64,000 nucleotides of DNA from assembly GCA_002346225.1 (NCBI GenBank), contig DDYY01000056.1, forward strand, positions 78,557-142,556. Direction: 5' to 3'. The stretch is from Bacteroidetes bacterium UBA3022 (GTDB lineage: Bacteria; Bacteroidota; Bacteroidia; Chitinophagales; BACL12). This document shows positions 24,613 to 33,700 of the stretch, one piece after another. The position numbers were made by a program, and so were the translations under genes. Below the pieces are notes generated by a model. The model saw nothing but the letters and a program-made list of their open reading frames with translations. It had not been told where the DNA came from and ran no database searches. Position 1 is the first letter of the stretch. Every line of letters begins with the position of its first letter.

Positions 24613-26730
24613 ATGAAAGACCAATTGATACATATTGACCTGGAAGTAGAAGGAATGACCTGCGCCAACTGTGCTTTGGGCATTACCCGCTTTCTGGAAC
24701 AAAAAGGATTGAAGGAGGTCTACGTCAATTTCGCTACCAATGAGGTGCGCTTTGCCACCGATACTGATACGGTGCAAATGAAGGATGTTATACAAGGTAT
24801 TGAGGGACTGGGATATACTGTCATTCAATCAGACATCCAAAAAACATCCGGACGCGATAAGACAGAGCGTAAACTTATTTTTTCTGCGCTGTTTACCATT
24901 CCGCTTTTGCTGGCTATGTTCCTCCCATTTCCCTTGTTGCACAATCCTTATTTCCAACTGGCCATTTGCCTGCCTGTCTATATCCTGGGATTTCTTCATT
25001 TCGGTAAGAGTGCACTCAGCTCTTTGAAGACCGGCGTACCTAATATGGATGTCCTGATTTTCATCGGTTCCGCGGCAGCTTTTGTCTATTCACTCACAGG
25101 AACACTGCTGCAACTAGGGCATGACTATCAATTTTATGAAACCGCTGCTACCATCATCACACTGGTACTACTGGGCAATGTAATTGAGCACCGCAGTGTA
25201 CAGCGCACCACCACTGCCATTAGGGAATTACAGCAATTACAACCTGAAAAAGCACGCCGTATATTTTTTGATTTGATGGGCGATGGTAAAACCACAGAGG
25301 AAGTATTGGTCAGTGAACTTCAAAAAAACGATCTGGTACAAGTAAACGATGGTGATAAAATTCCGCTGGATGGCATCATTAAGGAGGGCACTGCAGAAAT
25401 TGATGAGAGCATGATAACCGGTGAAAGTATTCCCGTTGTTAAAAGCCTACGCGATACGGTAATTGGCGGTACCATCGTAACCGGCGGACAATTAACCATA
25501 GAAGTAACACATACCCACTCCAACGGATTCCTTCAGAATATCATACAACTGGTGAAGGATGCGCAGATGAAGAAACCCTCTGTGCAACGGCTGGCTGATA
25601 AGATAGCTGCCTGGTTTGTGCCGGCGGTGGTGAGTATTGCCCTGCTTACTTTTTTGCTTTCATGGCTGGCTTTTGATATTACGCTGGGGCATTCCATTCT
25701 TCGTGCTATTGCCGTTCTCGTAATTGCCTGTCCCTGTGCCATGGGCCTGGCCACACCTACCGCTGTTATGGTGGGGCTGGGAAGGTCTGTAAAAAAAGGC
25801 ATTCTGATAAAGGGGGCAGTCACCATGGAAGAACTGGCAAGAACCGAGGTGCTGGTTTTCGACAAGACAGGAACCCTTACTGATGGTAAATTCCAAATCA
25901 GGAAAACCGATGTGGCACCTGGATATGAAAGTGTGCTGCCTGCACTTGTTGCCAGCCTGGAGCAATACAGCAGTCATCCACTTGCACAATCACTGGTAGC
26001 TTATTTCAATGGCATCAGTGAGGAGACTGTGAACATCACTGATGTAAAAGAAACCAAAGGTGTCGGGATCTCAGGCAACTGGGAAGGGCGCAAGGTGATG
26101 ATGGGCAATAAATCTATTGTTGCGGATACTGATTTGCAACCGGCAGATGTATATGTCACTGTGGACGGCGCATGGGTAGGTTCTGTCTGGCTTTCGGATA
26201 CTATCAAACCGGAAGCCGCTGATGCTATCAGCTATTTTCGCAGACAGGGTATTACCACTATTTTGCTCAGTGGTGACACCGAAGAGAAATGCCGTTCCGT
26301 AGCCGAAAGACTCAGAATTACAACCACTCATTCGGGAAAAAGACCGGATGAAAAACTGGAAATTGTACGTCAGCTCTCTGCTCAACAAAAAGTCACCATG
26401 GTGGGAGATGGAATTAATGATTCACCAGCATTGGCAGCTGCCAGTATCGGGGTTTCCATGAGCACCGCCAGTAAGGCGGCCATTCAATCGGCACAGGTAG
26501 TTTTGCTGGATGGAGACCTTGAGAAACTGAAGCGCGCTCACCAGTTGAGTAAGATGACACTAGCTACCATCAAGCAAAATCTGTTCTGGGCATTCTTTTA
26601 CAATGTAATTGCCATACCCATTGCAGCTGCGGGATTGCTCAACCCTATGATTGCAGCACTGAGCATGGCCTTTTCAGACGTGGTAGTGATTGGCAACAGT
26701 TTGCGGTTGAGAACTAGAAAAATCCGCTAA
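24613..26730 (+). CDS. copA: Copper-translocating P-type ATPase
   Basis: P1B-type ATPase that exports Cu(I) from the cytoplasm. The 705 residues contain one N-terminal heavy-metal domain with GMTCANC (14-20), the membrane CPC motif (CPCAMGLATPTA), the phosphatase loop TGES, the phosphorylation site DKTGTLTDG, the SHPLA nucleotide-binding motif, and GDGINDSPALAAA. CPC with the final helices fits Cu(I)/Ag(I). I start at the ATG 24613 since the TTG at 24595 would add only six residues before it. The gene diverges from the exported superoxide dismutase and is followed after one base by a flippase gene, which probably shares its transcript by position only. Confidence 0.95.
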   Translation: MKDQLIHIDLEVEGMTCANCALGITRFLEQKGLKEVYVNFATNEVRFATDTDTVQMKDVIQGIEGLGYTVIQSDIQKTSGRDKTERKLIFSALFTIPLLLAMFLPFPLLHNPYFQLAICLPVYILGFLHFGKSALSSLKTGVPNMDVLIFIGSAAAFVYSLTGTLLQLGHDYQFYETAATIITLVLLGNVIEHRSVQRTTTAIRELQQLQPEKARRIFFDLMGDGKTTEEVLVSELQKNDLVQVNDGDKIPLDGIIKEGTAEIDESMITGESIPVVKSLRDTVIGGTIVTGGQLTIEVTHTHSNGFLQNIIQLVKDAQMKKPSVQRLADKIAAWFVPAVVSIALLTFLLSWLAFDITLGHSILRAIAVLVIACPCAMGLATPTAVMVGLGRSVKKGILIKGAVTMEELARTEVLVFDKTGTLTDGKFQIRKTDVAPGYESVLPALVASLEQYSSHPLAQSLVAYFNGISEETVNITDVKETKGVGISGNWEGRKVMMGNKSIVADTDLQPADVYVTVDGAWVGSVWLSDTIKPEAADAISYFRRQGITTILLSGDTEEKCRSVAERLRITTTHSGKRPDEKLEIVRQLSAQQKVTMVGDGINDSPALAAASIGVSMSTASKAAIQSAQVVLLDGDLEKLKRAHQLSKMTLATIKQNLFWAFFYNVIAIPIAAAGLLNPMIAALSMAFSDVVVIGNSLRLRTRKIR

Positions 26731-26731
26731 T

Positions 26732-28009
26732 TTGACGCCTGTCAATACAACCAGGGCCTTTCAACTGTATCAGGTTTGCCGTTATGGTGCATTGGTATTG
26801 ACGGGAATTATTCTTGCCAAATCCGGATTTGACGCCGGGGCGATTGGTCTTTTTGAAACCATTATCCTGATTTCAGGCGTCACCAGCTTTTTCTGGCTCA
26901 ATGGCATGCTGAACACTTTTGTGGTGCGCTCCAAATCTGAAGGTACCGGTGCGATAGCCTCACTGGTGCTGACTGTGGCGGTATCTACTGCCGCAATCTG
27001 TCTTGGCCTGATCATCTTTCAGCAAAGTGTTACTGCGTTCTTTGTGCTGGAACAATCCTTTATCTATTACCTGATACCATTTATTATATTTAATAACTTT
27101 TCATTTATAACTGAGCATTATCTGCTGGTAAAAGAGAAAGGCAATATACTGGTGGGATTGGCAGCCGGACATTTGCTACTCGTACCAACATTTGTATTAA
27201 CAGCAGTTTCCTGGGGGCAAAGTGTGGAATGGGTCATTATTGCATTGACCCTGTTCTTAGTGCTGAAAAACATTTACCTGATGGCCTTAATTGGCAAGGC
27301 ACTTTTTTCATCCGATACCAGCGGTTGGAGGACTTTCTTTATGGCAGGCCTGCCCCTATCCCTGAGCTTTCTGTTTGGAGGCATTTCCGTTTATGCCGAT
27401 GGTATCATCGTCAACTACTTCTATTCCAAAGCTTCCTTTGCCATCTATCAATATGGGGCACGGGAATTCCCCTTAGCTATGTTACTGGCCAATGCTTTCG
27501 CTGTCGCTTTAGTGAAATACCTCTCCATGGATGAGGCAGATGGTCTCGACAGAATGAAATCAGGATCCAGAAGGCTGTGGAATCAGTTGTTTCCTGCAGG
27601 TATTCTGTTGATGGTGGGCAGCAAATATATATTCCCGCTGGTATTCAATGAACAGTTTGCCACTTCCTACATCTATTTCAATATTTATTTGCTGCTGATC
27701 ATCCCCCGGTTATTGTTCCCACAATCGCTCTTTATTTCGAGGGGCTGGACTCGCTGGCAGTTGTATATCTCTATGATGGAGTTTGCCATTAATATTGGCA
27801 GTAGTCTTTTATTAATGCGCTGGATAGGACTACCCGGTATTGCGTTCGGAACCCTTATCGCCTACTTTTTTGAGAAAATCTGCATGGTGATTATCCTCCA
27901 GAAAAAAGGTGTCGCACTGAGTCGGTACACACATGTCAACACTTACCTGTTTTACAGTTTGGTGCTGGCAGGCGTATTTTTGATTACAACATTATCCGAG
28001 CTGATATGA
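26732..28009 (+). CDS. Polysaccharide flippase-like membrane protein (MATE/Wzx type)
   Basis: A 425-residue protein with about twelve hydrophobic segments and few polar loops, resembling oligosaccharide flippases of the MOP superfamily that turn lipid-linked sugars across the inner membrane. No short catalytic motif exists in this family, so the call rests on overall hydrophobic pattern and the paired next gene. The start is TTG at 26732, one base after the copA stop; no ATG or GTG is available before the first membrane segment. Its last four bases overlap the next ATG (ATGA). Confidence 0.72.
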   Translation: MTPVNTTRAFQLYQVCRYGALVLTGIILAKSGFDAGAIGLFETIILISGVTSFFWLNGMLNTFVVRSKSEGTGAIASLVLTVAVSTAAICLGLIIFQQSVTAFFVLEQSFIYYLIPFIIFNNFSFITEHYLLVKEKGNILVGLAAGHLLLVPTFVLTAVSWGQSVEWVIIALTLFLVLKNIYLMALIGKALFSSDTSGWRTFFMAGLPLSLSFLFGGISVYADGIIVNYFYSKASFAIYQYGAREFPLAMLLANAFAVALVKYLSMDEADGLDRMKSGSRRLWNQLFPAGILLMVGSKYIFPLVFNEQFATSYIYFNIYLLLIIPRLLFPQSLFISRGWTRWQLYISMMEFAINIGSSLLLMRWIGLPGIAFGTLIAYFFEKICMVIILQKKGVALSRYTHVNTYLFYSLVLAGVFLITTLSELI

Positions 28010-29544
28010 AATGGCAAAGGTGGCAGGTAGCTGTCAGTATGGTACTGATGTATGGCATATTACTATTGTGCCATGGATACCAGTTTGGCAGTGGCGACAT
28101 GGTTCAACTGGACCCGCTGGTATTGTATCACACCCATCCTGACTTGTACCAGGGCGATTTATACATTGCCAATGCTACAGCCAGTTTTCCCAATGAACGA
28201 TTTTTCTTTCTGCAGTTCCTCTATCCTTTTAGTGATCATCTGGAATGGATTTCCTTCCTCCTGCATATAGGCTTCAGCATCCTGCTGCTTGCCGGTATCA
28301 GAGCCATCAGTAAACGTTATATCTTCGACGAGTGGCTGCGCTTACTGGTTCCGCTGGTTGTCTTCATACCCCTCTACGGCATTAATCTCGGCAGCAATGA
28401 GTTATATTATGGAATTTTTCATCCGAGCCTGGTGGCAAAAGCTATTGGAGTGTGGGCCATTTTTTACTGGTTGAACAGCCGGGTAATATTAGCGCTTTTG
28501 ATAAGCGCACTTTCCACCCTGATGCATCCCGTAGCCGGGTTACAGGTGTTTACCGGAATTTTCCTGGCAGAGTCTGCGCTTTCCTTTCAGGAAAAAAGAT
28601 CAGGCTTGCCCAAGCGACTGGTAATTGGCGGGTTGTTATGGCTGTTTACAGCAGGTATATTTATCATATTGCTGTTCTTCCGCTTCAGAGATACCTCCAC
28701 TACCGGAATTGATTTTTTTCAAATATTTTATGTTTTCAGAAACCCGCACCATTACCTGCCCACCAGTTTCCCTGTGAGTAGCTGGTACATCATTGGCGGA
28801 CTAACAATGCTGGGCACCTGGCTGTATTATTATAAAGAACGTCGCCTGTTTTGGTTTTTTATCGTTCATATCGTCTTGCTGGGTATTTACAGTTACAGCA
28901 CCCTGCAACTGCGGTTCGAAAGCATTACCACGCTGCAATGGTTCAAAGCAACCATCTGGCTAGAGATGCTATCAGTTGTGGCGGTAATTGGCTGGCTGGA
29001 AAAATGGTGGAGCAAGCTGGCTCCAGTTGCTGTCTATCGGGCGGGTGTAGTTGCATTGTTGATTGCGGTGCTGGCTTATGGCTGGTTGGTAACACCATCT
29101 TATGCCTACGCCAGGGAATACCAACCCTATCAGCTACCATTCCGCGATTACACCGATGATGCCATTGTCATCAGCAAAGCAGCAAAAGCAGCAACACCCA
29201 AGGATGCGCTCTTCATTCATCCCTGTCATTTCACTGAGCTTAAATACTTCGGTGAGCGCTCCTCCTTTGTAGAGTACAAAGCACTTACCCATACCAAAAG
29301 CTTTTTAAAGGAATGGAGTGAAAGACTGGCATTGATTTACCGGTTGGATTACACCAGCTCTCCGGCAGGCTATCAGACCTGTAGGTATGCAGATGAACAG
29401 TTCAGAAAATGGACAGCAGATGACTTACTGGAATTCAATTCCCGGTACGGAATAACGCATATTATAACCTATGCCGACACTCCGCTGGACTTACCGGTGG
29501 TGGCTGCCAATGATACCTATGTGTTGTACGATTGCCGTCGTTAG
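28006..29544 (+). CDS. Multi-pass membrane protein, GT-C-like, with DUF6798-like C-terminal domain
   Basis: A 512-residue protein with about ten hydrophobic segments up to residue 365, then a soluble domain. The early periplasmic loop after the first helix, with aromatic and acidic residues (HPDLYQGDLY), recalls GT-C glycosyltransferases. The last 150 residues (TPKDALFIHP...YGITHIITY...YVLYD) resemble the DUF6798 domain as I remember it. Substrate unknown. It overlaps the flippase by four bases, which suggests joint work in building a surface sugar. Its stop overlaps the convergent PorP gene stop in TTAG. Confidence 0.6.
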   Translation: MKWQRWQVAVSMVLMYGILLLCHGYQFGSGDMVQLDPLVLYHTHPDLYQGDLYIANATASFPNERFFFLQFLYPFSDHLEWISFLLHIGFSILLLAGIRAISKRYIFDEWLRLLVPLVVFIPLYGINLGSNELYYGIFHPSLVAKAIGVWAIFYWLNSRVILALLISALSTLMHPVAGLQVFTGIFLAESALSFQEKRSGLPKRLVIGGLLWLFTAGIFIILLFFRFRDTSTTGIDFFQIFYVFRNPHHYLPTSFPVSSWYIIGGLTMLGTWLYYYKERRLFWFFIVHIVLLGIYSYSTLQLRFESITTLQWFKATIWLEMLSVVAVIGWLEKWWSKLAPVAVYRAGVVALLIAVLAYGWLVTPSYAYAREYQPYQLPFRDYTDDAIVISKAAKAATPKDALFIHPCHFTELKYFGERSSFVEYKALTHTKSFLKEWSERLALIYRLDYTSSPAGYQTCRYADEQFRKWTADDLLEFNSRYGITHIITYADTPLDLPVVAANDTYVLYDCRR

Positions 29545-30539
29545 AATTTCGGACACTGGTAGCTCCGATTCTTCATTCTTCTCGATGCATTGAACTTCTT
29601 GTGGAGAATGTAGATGAAGTTGAGTTCTAATCCTCCCCTTCCGTAAGACGCAGCGCTCAGGCTGGAGGTATTGATATCATAACTCATACCCACGAAGGCA
29701 TTGTTATGGTCAAGACGTATGCTCAACACGACAGCGTCTCTGTTGCGGTACCAGATACCGGTATAAAAGGCAGTTTCTTTGGTAACCGTTACGTGGCTCA
29801 GTTTATACTTGAAGTAAGTTCCCAGTACGAATTCCTCGTGCGGGCCTTGCGTATTATAGATAAAGCTGGGCAACAGGTTCATGTTATCGGTAAGCGGGAA
29901 CTGCAGTCCGCCATGCAGTGAGTACCTGCTTTCCAGCACATCGCTTTCATCCTGTAAAAAGCTTTGATTAGGCTCATTAAAATGAAACAGTGCTCCACCT
30001 AAATAAACATAGATTTCATCACTGGGTAAGAAATACCAGGTAATACCCGTCGACAAATCCATATAGGAAAAGTTGTTGTCGGCGGTAGTGGCGAGCGGTT
30101 CGGGATCAAATGCTACAATGTCTGTGTAATCAATAGAGCGCCTGTCCAGTGCTGCCTGGAACCCCAGCGTAAGAAAATGGTTACCATAGCCACTCAGTGC
30201 CTTACTGTAAGACATAGATAAAGCTGAATGTAAGGTGGAAAAATTCAGATCTCCCGCCTGGTCGGCAAGAAGCTGAATACCTGCGCTGGCAAAATCACCA
30301 TTCTTGAGGATAGCAAAGGCCCCGTCAGCCGACAGGGAAAAGGTACGGTAAGGAGCTGCAAAACCCCATTGATCGCGGTAGTTACCAATAAACCGCACAT
30401 CGCCATTAAAAAGGCCTGTAAATGCAGGGTTGGTCATGATTGGCGAGGAGTGAAACTGGGAGAAATGCCAGTCCTGGGCTGATGCTTTTGAAAAACATCC
30501 GGCTACAAGAATTATAAGTATGGCAATATACTGCTTCAC
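29541..30539 (-). CDS. PorP/SprF family type IX secretion membrane protein
   Basis: An outer-membrane beta-barrel of the PorP/SprF family, partners of T9SS cargo with type B sorting domains. The 332-residue protein has a signal peptide (KQYIAILIILVAGCFSKASAQ) and the family opening DWHFSQFHSSPIMTNPAFTG, followed by alternating beta strands. I start at GTG 30539 because it gives a compact signal peptide; the TTG at 30557 adds six residues. The gene lies directly downstream of the giant PKD gene on the same strand (213-base gap). In Flavobacterium, SprF is needed to export the adhesin SprB, and the same pairing is inferred here. Confidence 0.9.
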   Translation of the reverse strand: MKQYIAILIILVAGCFSKASAQDWHFSQFHSSPIMTNPAFTGLFNGDVRFIGNYRDQWGFAAPYRTFSLSADGAFAILKNGDFASAGIQLLADQAGDLNFSTLHSALSMSYSKALSGYGNHFLTLGFQAALDRRSIDYTDIVAFDPEPLATTADNNFSYMDLSTGITWYFLPSDEIYVYLGGALFHFNEPNQSFLQDESDVLESRYSLHGGLQFPLTDNMNLLPSFIYNTQGPHEEFVLGTYFKYKLSHVTVTKETAFYTGIWYRNRDAVVLSIRLDHNNAFVGMSYDINTSSLSAASYGRGGLELNFIYILHKKFNASRRMKNRSYQCPKF

Positions 30540-30752
30540 GTGGTGTGTTGTTTGCAATTCGAAAGTAGTTACTATGATTGGATGATTTATTTAAGTAAAC
30601 GCCATTTTGTGCCATCAAATACCTAACTCAAATTAGCTATTATATGACAATAATTGGTATTTACTTGTATTTATCCACCATAATTGTGACTTTTTTTACT
30701 CCCAAAATCAAGCGATTTATCAAGGTTAAAATGTGCTATTGTGACTGTTTTA

Positions 30753-33700
30753 CTATTTCACCAGGGTGACATTACCGCTTATAATGTTCTCCGCACCATT
30801 GACACAGATGGCTTCAATCATGTAAACATAGACACCGGGATTGCAAATTGTCCCATTAAAAGTGCCATCCCATGCCTGATCGATATTGTCGGTTTCATAC
30901 ATGAGTTCACCCCATCGATTGAAAATGCGTATCACTCTAATTTCACTGATACCCTCGTATTGAATACGGAATACATCATTTCTGCCATCATTATTGGGCG
31001 TAATAATATTGGGTATCTCCAGAATGGATTCATTACAGGGTACGACCTTCACATACACAAAATCAATATCAGAACACCCTGAACCATCGGTCACCTGCAC
31101 ACTGTAAATAGTAGTAACATCAGGGGAAACATCTACTGAAGGACAGTCCACACACGACACTTCCGATGCGGGACTCCACTGCCATACCACCGGTTCTACT
31201 ACTGAAAGCAGTTCAGCTGTTAAGGTTATTTGCTGATCCTGAATTAGGATAACAGTATCAGTTCCTATCTCAACATCAGGAGGTGAAAGCACGGTTATCA
31301 CTGCAGATGCCGTATCATTCAAGGTGCCGCAACTTGCCGCGAGGTAATAAATTATGGTCTCATTGGTGGTAGAAACGGGATCGAGAATATTTACATTATT
31401 AAATCCATCGGGCGGGAACCATTCATAGCTTATTTCACTTTGCGGCACATCGGATACCAATTCTCCGAACAGCTGGATTTCATCAATGATACACAGTATG
31501 GTATCGGGACCAATATCGACAATCAAATCTTCCAGGACCGTTATGGTTACAGAGTCTTCAGATGCACAATATCCATTATCGACAGCCACGGAATAGGTGG
31601 TAGTAGCTTCGGGCGTTGCAATTGGGTTGGCAATAAAAGGATCGGTTAATCCATCGGGTGGTGCCCATGTATAGTTTAATCCGCCTTCTGCGCTTAATGG
31701 TACACTAAATCCCGGGCAAATAGTACTATCGGGGGAAATATTTACTTCCGGATAGGGTATTACCAGCACTTCCTGTGTAAAGGTATCTGTACAGCCAAAT
31801 GCAGTTGAAACAGTCAGAATGGTCTCGTAAACACCAGGTTCTTCGTATACATAATTGAAAACGGCAGAGGCGGTATCTATGAAAACCGTATCGCCGGTAT
31901 TCCAGACCCACTCCTCAATGGGATCCAGTCCTGTAGAACCATCGGTAAACAGGAAAGTAGAGCCAATGCAGGCAATACTATCCACCACGGTATAAAAGGC
32001 CTCCGGAACATTCCCTACCCAAAGGTCTCCTGAGCTTTCAATGATATTAAAACAGCCATTGGTATCGAACAGCAACACAGAAACCGTGTACACTCCTGAC
32101 TCGGTATAAGTGTATGGCAGATAGAGTGTGTCTGCTTCATCGGAGTAATCAATATCCAGGTTGCCGATATCCCCGTTGTCGTAGAAGATAGTAGCCGTAT
32201 CAGCTGAAGTAACTGCCAGTTCCAGTTCCACGATACTACCCACACAACTGGTATCCTCCACCGGGGTTAAGGTACCGAATGGACCGGGTACCAGAAAAAA
32301 ATCTTCTTTATTCAGGGTAGCGGCACAGCCGTTGCAATTGGTCAGGGTTAAGCTGACGTCGTACAAGCCGGCAGATAAATACGGATACAGCGGGTCGGCG
32401 CTACCGGAGGTGGCTCCATCGCCGAAATCCCAGGAATAAGTGCAAATGGAGTCGTCGGTTATGGCATTGAACTGCACTAAAGCATAGTTGCAATTGGCTA
32501 CCAGTATGTCCACTTCAAAATCAATGGGTACAGTATCCGCTTCAATGAATGCCGGCTTAGTAATACTTGCCTCGCATCCATTGATATCAGTAATGGTCAG
32601 ACTTACATCATAAATTCCTTCTGCAGTATAAGTGTATACTGGATTGGCAGCTGTGGATGTTCCACCATCCCCGAAGGTCCATAAATAACTTAAACCAATA
32701 CCTGTTGCCAGTTCTGAAAAATTAACCGCCTGACTGACACAAGGTGTTGAGTCGCTGACCATGAAATCCACATTAGGTGCGGTAGCCAATATGGTATCTG
32801 TAAAAGTGGTAGTACATCCGATATCGTCAGTGACAGTGACTGAGACATAGTAGTAACCTTCTATGGAATACGTATAAGGAATTTCACTTACTTCGGATGC
32901 AGCATAAAAAGTGTCGATATTACCATCGTCCCAATCTACTACCCATGATTCTATATTCCCGAATAAGCTGTTACTTGCATCCGACCAGATAATGTCCAGA
33001 GGCGCGCATCCAGCTGAGGGCGTAGCGACCCAGGCAGCATCCAGGTTATTGACGAAAACAGTATCGGTGTATGAGGCCGGACAATCATTCGAGTCTACCA
33101 CTGATAACGTTACGAAGTACAAGCCATAATCTCCGAATGTATGCACCGGGTTTTGAACCGAATCGGTGGTACCATCTCCAAAATCCCAGGAGTAGTCCAT
33201 CAGATTGGAAACACCATCCGTGGAGAGGTTTTCAAAGGTTACCGTAAATGGAGGATCACATAGTATGGGAGGGTTTTCAAATAAAGCTTCCGGCACTGTC
33301 ACCAATACTTCTATCCCCGTACCTGTACATGGCTCAGGTGTAATACAGAAATAAGTGATGGTTACGGTATAGGTTCCCGGTGCATCATAGGTATGTATAG
33401 GGTCAATGCTGACGGTATCGGTAGTCCCATCTCCAAAATCCCATTCCCAGCCACAGGAAAGGTTAGCGATGGCCGTGTCCAGCATTATCTGTACCGTCAG
33501 CGGGTCATCACAACTTTGAATAACCAGGTTATTCGAATCGACTACCTCGAGCACATGCACCAATGCTGTAAGGGTATCCGGGCAACCGAAGTTCCAGGCT
33601 ACCACAACGAGGTCATTATCGCCGGTAGGCAGGTTAATCACTGATATAGAATCTACATCATCGGTAGAGGATGTAATTCCTGTGCCTCCGATTTCAGCAA

